From contig JAGYOG010000003.1 of assembly GCA_018399495.1 (NCBI GenBank), positions 62,001 to 126,000 on the forward strand: 64,000 bases of DNA, in the 5' to 3' direction. A program made the position numbers and the translations under genes. Shown here in pieces: positions 1 to 8,366 of the stretch (positions within the stretch are counted from its first letter, which is position 1; every line of letters starts with the position of its first letter). Origin of the DNA: Sphaerochaeta sp. Its GTDB lineage: Bacteria; Spirochaetota; Spirochaetia; Sphaerochaetales; Sphaerochaetaceae. The notes under the pieces are model-generated. The model ran no database searches, had not been told where the DNA came from, and was given only the letters and a program-made list of their open reading frames with translations.

Positions 1-150
1 ACGGTTATTGCTGATGCAGTTGCAGTTGTTCCTGGTCTGGAGCGAATTGGGGGACGGACAGTGCGGTACGTATCTGAGCAGTATGATGATGTGTTCCACA
101 TGATTTTGACCATAGCTATGCTTGGTGGTAAATTCGCTCAGTTTACATGA
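1..150 (+). CDS. M55 family D-aminopeptidase (DppA-like), C-terminal fragment
   Basis: Frame 1 is open from the first base to a TGA at 148-150 and gives the last 49 residues of a protein whose start lies outside the window. The segment VPGLERIGGRTVRYVSEQYD resembles, from memory, the C-terminus of M55 zinc D-aminopeptidases such as Bacillus DppA, which end in a similar PGVER-x-RTVR stretch followed by a hydrophobic helix. These enzymes release N-terminal D-amino acids from short peptides, for example cell-wall peptides. The position just before a dipeptide ABC transporter matches the Bacillus dppA-E arrangement and strengthens the call. The catalytic metal-binding part is not visible, so activity cannot be judged. 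Confidence 0.65.
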   Translation, partial: TVIADAVAVVPGLERIGGRTVRYVSEQYDDVFHMILTIAMLGGKFAQFT

Positions 151-177
151 TGAGAAATACAAGGAAATGGAGTCTGT

Positions 178-1155
178 ATGGGTAAGTATATTATTCGAAG
201 ATTGATTATGATGATCCCTGTATTGCTTGGGGTAACCTTCATCGTATTTTTCATCATGTCCCTCACCCCTGGTGACCCGGCGGCCATCATCCTCGGAGAC
301 CAGGCAAGCGCCGAGGCCTTGGAAATGAAGCGAATCGAGTTGGGTTTGGACAAACCCTTGTTGGTACGCTATGCAACCTACATGGGAAATCTGTTCCAGG
401 GTGATCTGGGGTTGAGTTACCGAAACCAGATACCAGTTGCTTCACAAGTATGGGACAAGTTCCCCAATACTGCCATCTTGGCAATATCAGGCATCTTGGT
501 TGCACTGATCATTGGAATTCCCATTGGAATCCTTTCAGCAAAGAAGCAGTATACGGTCATGGATAATACCTCGATGGTATTCTCCTTGGTAGGAGTGTCC
601 ATGCCGAACTTCTGGCTTGGTCTACTGCTCTCCCTTTTATTTGCACTGAAGTTAGGTTGGCTGCCGTCCCAAGGCATGGGCAGGGGATTTATTGGACTGC
701 TAAGGTCATTGGTACTTCCTGCCTTGACCCTTGGTACCGGAGCTGCCGCAACGGTGGTCCGTATGACACGTTCGTCCATGCTGGAAGTAATCCGGCAGGA
801 TTATATCTCAACAGCCCGGGCAAAGGGAATTACGGAAAAACAAATTACCAAGAAACATATGTTGAAAAATGCCTTGATCCCAATCGTAACTGCCGTAGGA
901 CTTCAATTTGGCCTCTTGCTTGGTGGTGCGATGCTCACCGAGACCATCTTCTCATGGCCTGGCTTGGGACGGCTCATGGTTGATTCTATCACCAGTAAGG
1001 ACATTCCTATGGTACTGGGGTCTGTCATCTTCATGGCTGTCATGTTCTCGTTTGTGAACCTCTTGGTCGATATTCTCTATGCGTTCCTTGATCCAAGGAT
1101 CAAGAGCCAGTATTCCAAAAAGGTTGTTAGGAGACGAAGAGGGGTGGTGGTATGA
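178..1155 (+). CDS. Dipeptide/oligopeptide ABC transporter permease (DppB/OppB family)
   Basis: Inner-membrane permease subunit of a peptide ABC importer, 325 aa, normal for the family. It begins MGKYIIRRLIMMIPVLLGVT, the usual first membrane helix of DppB proteins, followed by the conserved LGLDKPLLVRY stretch and then five further helices. The coupling-helix (EAA) region is YISTARAKGITEKQI, and the protein ends with the typical LLVDILYAFLDPRI. The start at 178 lies 27 bases after the M55 stop and the 3' end overlaps the next gene by ATGA, so the two permeases are translationally coupled. The exact peptide specificity cannot be read from the sequence. Confidence 0.95.
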   Translation: MGKYIIRRLIMMIPVLLGVTFIVFFIMSLTPGDPAAIILGDQASAEALEMKRIELGLDKPLLVRYATYMGNLFQGDLGLSYRNQIPVASQVWDKFPNTAILAISGILVALIIGIPIGILSAKKQYTVMDNTSMVFSLVGVSMPNFWLGLLLSLLFALKLGWLPSQGMGRGFIGLLRSLVLPALTLGTGAAATVVRMTRSSMLEVIRQDYISTARAKGITEKQITKKHMLKNALIPIVTAVGLQFGLLLGGAMLTETIFSWPGLGRLMVDSITSKDIPMVLGSVIFMAVMFSFVNLLVDILYAFLDPRIKSQYSKKVVRRRRGVVV

Positions 1156-2042
1156 AACAGCCGGTGGTAAAGAAACAGCGAACACTCGCAGCTGAGACAT
1201 GGAGACGATTCAAGAAAAACAAACTGGCCCTAACCGGTATGATAGTTATTCTTACTCTGGTTGTGATTGCACTCTCCACGATGGTGATTGATTTCGTCAC
1301 TGACAAGGCAATTTACAATGACTATGTGATCAAGCAAAATCTCCGCATGCGTCTGCAAGGTCCCAGTAGGGAACACATCTTTGGACTGGACGAATTTGGG
1401 CGTGATATTTTCATGCGAATGATATGGGCAGTTCGCTACTCCTTGTTCATGGGAACCATTGCCATAGCTCTCTCTACCATTCTGGGAGGTTTGCTGGGAG
1501 CTGTTGCCGGCTATTATGGAAAGATTTCCGATAACATAATCATGCGTTTCATGGATGTATTGTTGGCAATTCCCTCTATGCTTCTTGCGACTGCAATCGT
1601 GGCAGCACTGGGTACAAGTTTGACCAATGTGCTTATAGCAATTGCCATAAGCTATGTTCCCACCTATGCCAGAACCGTGCGGGCTTCGGTGTTGACCATC
1701 AAGGACCAAGAGTTCATTGAGGCTGCTCGGGCTATGGGAGCCAGTGATGTGCGGATTATTTTCAAGTACATTCTTCCCAATTCAATGGCCCCTCTGATCG
1801 TCCAGGCAACCCTCGGTGTGGCTGGTGCAATCCTCTCCATTGCTGGTCTTTCGTTCTTGGGACTGGGTATTCAGCCCCCGACTCCTGAGTGGGGATCAAT
1901 GCTCTCCTCTGCACGGGCTTATATCCGTGAAGGGTGGCATATCACGGTCATACCAGGACTGGGAATTATGATCACCATCCTGTCATTGAATGTTATGGGG
2001 GACGGCCTCAGGGATGCCTTGGATCCTCGTCTGAAAAATTAG
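1152..2042 (+). CDS. Dipeptide/oligopeptide ABC transporter permease (DppC/OppC family)
   Basis: Second permease of the peptide importer, 296 aa. The N-terminal segment ETWRRFKKNKLALTGM is the hallmark of DppC/OppC proteins. Further on are HIFGLDEFGRDIFMRMIWAV, the EAA-type loop FIEAARAMGASDVRIIFKYI and the C-terminal GDGLRDALDPRLKN, all typical. It overlaps the upstream permease by four bases (ATGA) and is followed eight bases later by the first ATPase gene, so it belongs to the same transcript. Nothing is missing or unusual. Confidence 0.95.
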   Translation: MKQPVVKKQRTLAAETWRRFKKNKLALTGMIVILTLVVIALSTMVIDFVTDKAIYNDYVIKQNLRMRLQGPSREHIFGLDEFGRDIFMRMIWAVRYSLFMGTIAIALSTILGGLLGAVAGYYGKISDNIIMRFMDVLLAIPSMLLATAIVAALGTSLTNVLIAIAISYVPTYARTVRASVLTIKDQEFIEAARAMGASDVRIIFKYILPNSMAPLIVQATLGVAGAILSIAGLSFLGLGIQPPTPEWGSMLSSARAYIREGWHITVIPGLGIMITILSLNVMGDGLRDALDPRLKN

Positions 2043-2050
2043 GAGATACC

Positions 2051-3040
2051 ATGCAGAATCCAGATGACATATTATCCATCGAAGATCTCACCATTCATTA
2101 TGAAACTGATGAAGGGAGCGTTCATGCCCTCAACGAGGTCTCTCTTGCAATGAAAAGAGGAGAAACGCTTGGACTGGTGGGGGAGACTGGCGCGGGGAAG
2201 ACAACCCTTGCAAGAGGAATCCTTCGCTTGGTTCCTTCCCCTCCTGGAGTTATTAAACAGGGAAGCGTATTTTTCGAAGGACAGGATCTTCTCTCACTGA
2301 GTGAGAGCAAGATGCGCTCAATCCGTGGAAGTCGTATCTCCATGATATTTCAGGATCCCATGACCAGTCTTAATCCTGTCATGACGGTAGGGGAACAGAT
2401 TCAAGAAGTAGTAGAGGCCCATAACAGGGACCTGAGACAAGATGAGATAATCCGCCAGGCAAATGCAATGTTGGAGATGGTTGGGATTCCTGCCGAGCGG
2501 AGCCATGAGTATCCCCATCAGTTTTCCGGGGGAATGAAGCAGCGGGTGATCATTGCCATCGCGTTAGCATGCAATCCTGTATTGTTGATTGCTGATGAAC
2601 CAACTACCGCGCTCGATGTGACAATCCAGGCACAAGTATTGGATATGATCACGGCCTTGAAGAAGCGGTTGAATACAGCGATGTTGCTCATAACCCATGA
2701 TCTGGGGGTTGTTGCACAGAACTGTGACCGGGTTGCCATCATGTATGCCGGACAGATTATTGAGCTGGGGAATCTCGATGACATTTTCAAAAGACCAACC
2801 CATCCCTATACCAGAGGATTATTAGGTTCGATTCCTTCCCTTACGAAGGATGTGAAACGCCTTAGTCCTATCAAGGGGCTGATGCCCGACCCAACGGATC
2901 TACCCCCGGGTTGCAAGTTTGCTCCCCGCTGTAGATTCGTAACTGAAGCCTGTGAGCGAGCAATGCCTGAACCCACCCATCTGAGCGAGACCCATCAGGT
3001 TCGCTGCATTTTAGCCGAAGCGGAGGTGAGAAATGGCTGA
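2051..3040 (+). CDS. Peptide ABC transporter ATP-binding protein (DppD/OppD family)
   Basis: Cytoplasmic ATPase, 329 aa. The ORF track begins at 1934 inside the permease gene; I place the start at ATG 2051 because AGGAG sits just upstream and the protein then begins at the expected position. Walker A is GETGAGKTT, the signature is FSGGMKQRV and Walker B is [12 protein letters not shown]. The C-terminal oligopeptide-transporter extension has the cysteine pattern [14 protein letters not shown]-x-RC, which in relatives binds an Fe-S cluster. It overlaps the start of the second ATPase by eight bases. It presumably pairs with that protein as a heterodimer. Confidence 0.95.
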   Translation: MQNPDDILSIEDLTIHYETDEGSVHALNEVSLAMKRGETLGLVGETGAGKTTLARGILRLVPSPPGVIKQGSVFFEGQDLLSLSESKMRSIRGSRISMIFQDPMTSLNPVMTVGEQIQEVVEAHNRDLRQDEIIRQANAMLEMVGIPAERSHEYPHQFSGGMKQRVIIAIALACNPVLLIADEPTTALDVTIQAQVLDMITALKKRLNTAMLLITHDLGVVAQNCDRVAIMYAGQIIELGNLDDIFKRPTHPYTRGLLGSIPSLTKDVKRLSPIKGLMPDPTDLPPGCKFAPRCRFVTEACERAMPEPTHLSETHQVRCILAEAEVRNG

Positions 3041-3986
3041 TGTCCTATTGCGAGTTGAACACTTGAAGAAATATTTTGATACCCCTGGTGGTACGTTGCA
3101 CGCAGTTGATGATATTTCCTTTGATCTGAATAGAGGGGAAACACTCGGTGTGGTTGGTGAATCTGGCTGCGGGAAGTCCACCTTGGGAAGAACTATCCTG
3201 CGTCTCTATGAACCTACCGATGGTACTGTATATTTCGAGAACCAAGAAATCACCTCACTCAGTAACAAGAGCATGAAAGTGCTGAGACGAGACATGCAAA
3301 TTATCTTCCAGGACCCGTTTGCTTCCCTGAACCCAAGAATGACAGTCAGTGAGATGATTGCAGAGAGTCTGTTGATCCAGAAGATATTTACCCGAAAACA
3401 GGGCCCACAGTTGCGTGCAAGGGTTACCGAATTGATGGATCTTGTGGGGCTCTCTTCCAAACTCATCAACAGCTACCCACACGAACTTGATGGGGGACGA
3501 AGGCAGCGTATCGGTATAGCTCGTGTTCTTGCATTGGACCCGAAATTTGTCGTGTGTGATGAGCCGGTTTCCGCTCTTGATGTATCCATCCAGGCACAGA
3601 TCCTGAACTTGATGCAGGACCTGCAGGATGAGTTTGGATTGACCTATCTCTTCATCACCCATGACCTTTCTGTAGTGAAGCATCTTTCGAATGACATCAT
3701 TGTCATGTATTTGGGGCAGATGGTGGAGAAAGCGCCTGCAAAAGAGCTGTTCTCCCATCCGATGCATCCGTACACCAGAGCGTTGCTTTCTGCCATTCCT
3801 GTTCCCGATCCTGATTACGCTGTGGACAGGGTGCTGCTCAAGGGAGAGTTGACAAGTCCAATTGATCCGGTGCCTGGTTGTCGGTTTGCAAAACGATGTC
3901 CATTTGTAACTGAAGCCTGTACCAAGGCCGATATTCCGCTTAGGGAGATTACCCCAGGACATTTTGTAGCTTGCATATTGGTTTGA
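3033..3986 (+). CDS. Peptide ABC transporter ATP-binding protein (DppF/OppF family)
   Basis: Second ATPase of the importer, 317 aa. Walker A is GESGCGKST and Walker B is [14 protein letters not shown]. The C-terminal cysteine motif [14 protein letters not shown] is present. The ABC signature reads [12 protein letters not shown], so the usual SGGQ is replaced by DGGR. I recall this variant in some thermophile and spirochaete peptide transporters, so it is probably a subfamily trait rather than damage. Only one of the two composite ATP sites would use this signature. The start overlaps the upstream ATPase and the solute-binding protein follows 53 bases downstream. Confidence 0.93.
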   Translation: MADVLLRVEHLKKYFDTPGGTLHAVDDISFDLNRGETLGVVGESGCGKSTLGRTILRLYEPTDGTVYFENQEITSLSNKSMKVLRRDMQIIFQDPFASLNPRMTVSEMIAESLLIQKIFTRKQGPQLRARVTELMDLVGLSSKLINSYPHELDGGRRQRIGIARVLALDPKFVVCDEPVSALDVSIQAQILNLMQDLQDEFGLTYLFITHDLSVVKHLSNDIIVMYLGQMVEKAPAKELFSHPMHPYTRALLSAIPVPDPDYAVDRVLLKGELTSPIDPVPGCRFAKRCPFVTEACTKADIPLREITPGHFVACILV

Positions 3987-4039
3987 GATTGGGGTGCCCC
4001 TGTATGGGGGCAACTATAGAGACAAATAGGAGAAAGAAC

Positions 4040-5572
4040 ATGAAAAAAATCCTGACAGTGCTAGTGGTTTTATTGAGCAGTATTGCGTTGTTCGCTGGAG
4101 GAGCTTCCGAACGTGATGCTGATGCAGGTAGCGGAGGCTACAAAGACACCATCACCATCGGACAGGGAGCTGACGTAACCTCTTTCGATCCACACATCGG
4201 AAAAGAGACTCCTGCAGTTGCGGTTACCAACCACATCTTTGACACCTTGGTGGATACTGACCCGGTAACAGGTGAAGTGGTTCCCCAGATTGCAGAGAGG
4301 TGGGAAGTTGTTTCACCCGTTGAATACCGTTTCTTTATTCGCAAGGGATTGAAGTTCCACAATGGGGAAGATTTGACCGCTGATGATGTCAAATTCTCAC
4401 TTGACCGTGCCATCGCCAGTGGCTCAGTCTCCTACATCGTTGATTTCATCAAGGAAGTAAAGATTGAGGATGAGTATACGGTGCTGGTAACCACAAAGGC
4501 CCCGTATGGTCCGACGTTGCGCAACCTTGCTGTTCCCTTCGCAGGTATTGTCCCCAAGGACTATGTAACGGCAAATCCAGATGGACTAAAAACCAAGCCA
4601 ATCGGAAGTGGACCGTATAAGTTTGTTTCCTGGGCACAGAATGACAATGCCAAACTGGAAGCGTATGCTGACTACTACCAGGGCGCACCTGAGACCAAGT
4701 ATTTGGTTTTCAAGATCATCCCTGAAGCATCCCAGAGAACGATTGCCCTCGAGACCGGTGAGCTTGATATCTCCTACGATATCCTCGTATCAGACCTCAA
4801 GCGAATTGAGGAAAACAAGGACTTAGTCCTTCTTGAAGCTCCTTCCCTGACTTGTTTCTACATCTCGTTTAATATGCGCAAAGCTCCATTTGACAACCAG
4901 AAGGTGAGACAGGCTATTAACATGGCTATTGATCGCCAGCTCTTGGTCGATACTGTGAACAGCGGCACCGGCGCAGCAGCTGATGAGATAATCGCCCCTG
5001 CAGTATTCGGGTATTATTCCACGGGAGTGTGGGACTATAACCCAGAAAAAGCTAAGCAACTTCTCAAAGAAGCTGGATATCCTGATGGGTTTGAATGTTC
5101 TCTTTGGGTAAACAACAACCAGAGTCGTGTTGAAATGTGCCAGGCAATTCAGGAGATGCTTAGAGAAATCGGTATCACCGTGAAGGTTGAAGTCATGGAA
5201 TTCGGTACCTTTATCAGCCGTTCAACAGCTGGTGAGCATGACATGGGATATTTCGGTTGGGTAACTTCCACCAAGGATGCGGACTATACATACTACTCCC
5301 TCGAGCACAGCTCCCAGCAGGGCGCTCCTGGAAACCGTTCATTCATCGCTGATCCTGAAGTAGATCGTCTTGTTGATCTTGGTCGTACCAGTGCTGACAT
5401 GGATGTACGTCTCGATGCCTACAAGGATTTGGCCCTCGAGCTGAAGGAGATTGCAAACAATGCTCCAATCATCTACACCGCCATCACCGCAGGGACGAAC
5501 AATGCAGTGGAAGGTTTTGTGCTTGATCCAATTGGTTATCACAAGCTGGAAGGTGTGAAGGTAGCGAAGTAG
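4040..5572 (+). CDS. Peptide ABC transporter solute-binding protein (DppA/OppA family, SBP_bac_5)
   Basis: Periplasmic peptide receptor, 510 aa from ATG 4040. This start is chosen over the track's 3971 because AGGAG precedes it and a signal peptide, MKKILTVLVVLLSSIALFAGG, follows directly. There is no lipobox cysteine, so the protein is probably released into the periplasm by signal peptidase I, as is common for spirochaete binding proteins. Family features include SFDPHIGKETPA, LTADDVKFSLDRA and the VRQAINMAIDR segment. It is the last gene of the transporter set, ahead of a strong hairpin, an order that often lets the receptor accumulate above the membrane subunits. Confidence 0.93.
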   Translation: MKKILTVLVVLLSSIALFAGGASERDADAGSGGYKDTITIGQGADVTSFDPHIGKETPAVAVTNHIFDTLVDTDPVTGEVVPQIAERWEVVSPVEYRFFIRKGLKFHNGEDLTADDVKFSLDRAIASGSVSYIVDFIKEVKIEDEYTVLVTTKAPYGPTLRNLAVPFAGIVPKDYVTANPDGLKTKPIGSGPYKFVSWAQNDNAKLEAYADYYQGAPETKYLVFKIIPEASQRTIALETGELDISYDILVSDLKRIEENKDLVLLEAPSLTCFYISFNMRKAPFDNQKVRQAINMAIDRQLLVDTVNSGTGAAADEIIAPAVFGYYSTGVWDYNPEKAKQLLKEAGYPDGFECSLWVNNNQSRVEMCQAIQEMLREIGITVKVEVMEFGTFISRSTAGEHDMGYFGWVTSTKDADYTYYSLEHSSQQGAPGNRSFIADPEVDRLVDLGRTSADMDVRLDAYKDLALELKEIANNAPIIYTAITAGTNNAVEGFVLDPIGYHKLEGVKVAK

Positions 5573-5587
5573 TCGCTCGTAACACCC

Positions 5588-5627
5588 AGGGGTTGAAGGT
5601 CCACCGGGTAATGGTGGACCAACCCCT
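5588..5627 (+). terminator. Strong hairpin after the peptide-binding protein gene
   Basis: An inverted repeat with outer arms AGGGGTT/AACCCCT and inner arms GGTCCACC/GGTGGACC closes on a seven-base loop, with a three-base bulge on one side. No run of T follows, so it may act as a partial terminator or as an RNA-stabilising 3' end for the binding-protein message rather than a full stop. The M42 gene follows 44 bases later. Confidence 0.7.
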
Positions 5628-5670
5628 CTCTGTGTTGCGTCATTGAGTTACTTGTTTATAGAGGTCATAC

Positions 5671-6750
5671 ATGATGAAAAAAGAAGACCTCATCCGGAGT
5701 ATCATGCGCATTAGTGATGCAAATGGTATCAGCGGATTTGAGGATGAAGTGCTTGCTGTTATTAGGGATGAAGGAAGTACCTTGGGAATGTTCAAGGAAG
5801 ATAGGTTACGTAACCTGTATCTCTATCGTTCTGAAAACAATAATGGGCTGCCTGTAGTGCAGTTGAATGCCCACACTGATGAAGTGGGATTCATGGTGAA
5901 GGCCATCCGTCCTGATGGGATGTTGGAATTCATTGCCATTGGGGGGTGGATTCCTACCAATGTTCCTGCCCACATGGTTCGCATCCTCAACAAGGATGGG
6001 GAATATATCCCCGCAGTGGTAGCAAGCAAGCCCCCCCATTTTATGAGTGAAGCTGAGCGGAATGCTCCATTGGATCTTTCCAAGATGGTCTTGGATGTTG
6101 GAGCAAGAAGCAGTGAGGAAGTAGTGAAGGAGTATCACATTGGCATAGCTGCTCCTGTAATTCCTGACGTCAATAGCAGATATGATGCAAAGCACGATTT
6201 GCTCATTGGAAAAGCGTTTGACTGCCGAATCGGGTGTGCAGGTGTACTGGCAACCATGAAAGAGCTTCAGGGTAAACAGCTGTCGGTAAATTTGGTTGGG
6301 GATTTTTCCAGCCAAGAGGAAGTTGGCACCCGTGGCAGCATCGTAAGCACCGAGCAGATCGGCGCTGATCTTGCCATTGTGTTCGAAGGATGCCCGGCTG
6401 ATGATACGGTAGTCCCTGAGTACCAGGCTCAAACGTGTCTGAAGAAGGGGCCGATGTTGCGACATATTGATGCTAGGATGATAACAAATCCACGGTATCA
6501 GCGGTATGCTCTGGATCTGGCTGAAGAGCTCGGTATTCCAGTACAGGAAGCAGTTCGTGGGGCCGGTGCTACCAATGGTGCTCCAATTCATCTCTCTAAC
6601 GGGGGAGTCCCTTCCATTGTAATCGGGGTGCCGGTTAGGTATGCCCATACTCACTATGGAATCAGTTCTGTGTTTGATGTGGAATCAGCAGTTGCTTTGG
6701 CTAGTGAGTTGTTGCTACGTATCGATGAAAAGGTCATCAGGTCGTTCTGA
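5671..6750 (+). CDS. M42 family metallo-aminopeptidase
   Basis: Cytoplasmic dinuclear-metal aminopeptidase of the PepA/FrvX/endoglucanase-M type, 359 aa. Metal and catalytic residues are visible: NAHTDEVGF (His-x-Asp), AFDCRIGC (bridging Asp), the general-base pair in SSQEEVGTRGS, FEGCPADD and the late histidine in RYAHTHYG. ATG 5671 and ATG 5674 are both possible starts. The gene lies downstream of a peptide importer, so it probably digests imported peptides. Its TGA overlaps the ATG of the next gene. Substrate preference cannot be told from sequence. Confidence 0.93.
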   Translation: MMKKEDLIRSIMRISDANGISGFEDEVLAVIRDEGSTLGMFKEDRLRNLYLYRSENNNGLPVVQLNAHTDEVGFMVKAIRPDGMLEFIAIGGWIPTNVPAHMVRILNKDGEYIPAVVASKPPHFMSEAERNAPLDLSKMVLDVGARSSEEVVKEYHIGIAAPVIPDVNSRYDAKHDLLIGKAFDCRIGCAGVLATMKELQGKQLSVNLVGDFSSQEEVGTRGSIVSTEQIGADLAIVFEGCPADDTVVPEYQAQTCLKKGPMLRHIDARMITNPRYQRYALDLAEELGIPVQEAVRGAGATNGAPIHLSNGGVPSIVIGVPVRYAHTHYGISSVFDVESAVALASELLLRIDEKVIRSF

Positions 6751-7811
6751 TGGTTACACCTCGGCTTGGGTTCATGTTCCCTTTGGAATCTTCTTCTCCC
6801 TGGAGTAAGGGGTTTCTGAAAGACATCGGATCTGATCTGTACTATTTCATGTCTGGCCGGTGTGCTTTGTATGCATGCCTGTTGGATGCGAAATCGAATG
6901 ATGAAGACAATATTGCGTATGTCCCTGCCTATACTTGTGAAACTGTACTTGCTAGCTATGAAAAGGCAGGGCATACGCTTCGTTTTTATGACGTAGATGA
7001 ACATGAACTTACACCACTATTCAAAGAAGAAGACCTACAGGGCGTGTCTGTTCTCAATCTCTGCGGATATTATGGTTTCAGCCGATACGATGAGCAGTTC
7101 CTGGGGCTGTGTAATGATCAGGGTGTGAGAATAATCCAGGATACAACCCATAGCATGTTCTCCCGTGATGGACATTCCCCCTACGCTGATTACTGGGCAG
7201 GTAGCCTCCGTAAATGGATTGGTGTCGCCTGTGGGGGTGTTGGGATCAAGAAAGAAGGAACATTCTCTGTAGAACGTAGAGTGCCTGATTCAAAACACCT
7301 TGAAGGTCGATATCAGGCCATGCAATATCGCGAAGAGGCAGTACGCACAGGCAATCAGGCATTCGACAGGTTGGCTGGTGAGGTTTTCTGGGAAACAGAA
7401 ATGCGACTGAGGGAGATGTTTGATGTGTTTGGAAGTGATTCACTCTCCAAGAGAATCATCGAAACCTTGGATGTCGATACCCTTGTACAAAAGCGAAGAG
7501 ACCATTATAAGACCGTGCTTGCCCACTATAAGCCATCATTGCAGTACCAAGCAATTTTCCCTCATCTTGATAGTGAAACATGTCCAAGTCATTTTAGCTG
7601 GTATAGTGAAGACAGAAATCGTGCTCAGCAGTTTCTGTTGGATCATGGGATACGCAGTACGGTATACTGGCCCAAACCTCCGCAACTCATACAAGTGGAA
7701 CAGTATCCCCATGCAACATGGATCTATGACCATGTGATGAGTGTTCAGATTGACCAACGCTATGCAAAAGAGGATATGGAGTATCTCGGAAAGATGCTTT
7801 CCCAGTTATAA
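6750..7811 (+). CDS. DegT/DnrJ-like PLP-dependent protein of unknown substrate
   Basis: 353 aa, started by an ATG sharing one base with the M42 stop codon, so it is translationally coupled to the peptidase. The layout is a fold-type I PLP enzyme: YVPAYTCETV near the N-terminus, IIQDTTHSMFS (Asp that would contact the pyridine nitrogen) and SLRKWIGVACGG, whose lysine is in the place of the Schiff-base lysine. The sequence is divergent from sugar aminotransferases and I do not recognise the subfamily. Placement after a D-peptide and peptide-degradation set hints at amino-acid metabolism, but that is only context. No obvious terminator follows. Confidence 0.7.
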   Translation: MVTPRLGFMFPLESSSPWSKGFLKDIGSDLYYFMSGRCALYACLLDAKSNDEDNIAYVPAYTCETVLASYEKAGHTLRFYDVDEHELTPLFKEEDLQGVSVLNLCGYYGFSRYDEQFLGLCNDQGVRIIQDTTHSMFSRDGHSPYADYWAGSLRKWIGVACGGVGIKKEGTFSVERRVPDSKHLEGRYQAMQYREEAVRTGNQAFDRLAGEVFWETEMRLREMFDVFGSDSLSKRIIETLDVDTLVQKRRDHYKTVLAHYKPSLQYQAIFPHLDSETCPSHFSWYSEDRNRAQQFLLDHGIRSTVYWPKPPQLIQVEQYPHATWIYDHVMSVQIDQRYAKEDMEYLGKMLSQL

Positions 7812-7910
7812 CGGTCTCAACAGGTTTTTTTATTCCAGATCGTTTTTATCCTTTACTTTACAAACCTTCAGCAAGCTTCTATGCTTTTTTTACACGTAGG
7901 AGAGATATTA

Positions 7911-8357
7911 ATGCGTATACTCGATTATCTTACTGAATCTTCCATTTTGTTTCTCAAAGAAACTCATAAAGACCAGATACTTACCACCATGGCAAGAAAA
8001 GCTGCTGAAAGCAGATATGTATCCAACGAAGAGGCATTCGTTGAAGCAATTCTTGAGCGCGAAGCCATCATGAGCACGGGAATCGGTCTCCAAGTTGCCA
8101 TTCCTCATGCAAAGCTGAAAGGCATCAAAGAGTTTTTCGTGTTTGCTGCAGTTCTGGAAAAAGATGTTCCATGGGATTCCTTGGATAAGAAGCCAGTACG
8201 TCTGGTTTTTATGATCGGGGGCCCTGCTGACCGGCAGTCTGATTATCTCATGATTCTTTCCAAGATTACCTTGGTGATCAAGAACCCTGAACGCAGGAAG
8301 GCCCTCATGGCTGCCAAGACTCCCCAGGCTGTGCTCGATGCATTTGCCGATCTGTAG
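7911..8357 (+). CDS. PTS EIIA-like protein (fructose/mannitol type, EIIA-Ntr fold)
   Basis: 148 aa from ATG 7911. The track start at 7881 is rejected because TAGGAGAG sits just before 7911. The phosphorylatable histidine is in LQVAIPHAKL and the fold follows the PTS_EIIA_2 pattern (LKETHKDQIL, then AILEREAIMSTGIG). No EIIB or EIIC gene is nearby. The antiporter gene begins nine bases downstream, so a regulatory role on ion transport is more likely than sugar transport. Relatives of this arrangement (EIIA plus antiporter) are known in several bacteria. Confidence 0.88.
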   Translation: MRILDYLTESSILFLKETHKDQILTTMARKAAESRYVSNEEAFVEAILEREAIMSTGIGLQVAIPHAKLKGIKEFFVFAAVLEKDVPWDSLDKKPVRLVFMIGGPADRQSDYLMILSKITLVIKNPERRKALMAAKTPQAVLDAFADL

Positions 8358-8366
8358 GACCAGAAT

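Noticed and set aside
1934-2050. Longer start of the DppD-type ATPase as given by the ORF track
   Set aside because: It lies inside the permease gene; AGGAG before ATG 2051 and family length support the shorter form.
3255-4013. 252-aa minus-strand ORF opposite the peptide ATPase gene
   Set aside because: Antisense shadow of a strongly coding gene with clear ABC motifs.
5806-6654. 282-aa minus-strand ORF opposite the M42 gene
   Set aside because: Shadow of the M42 coding frame; the translated sequence has no domain pattern.
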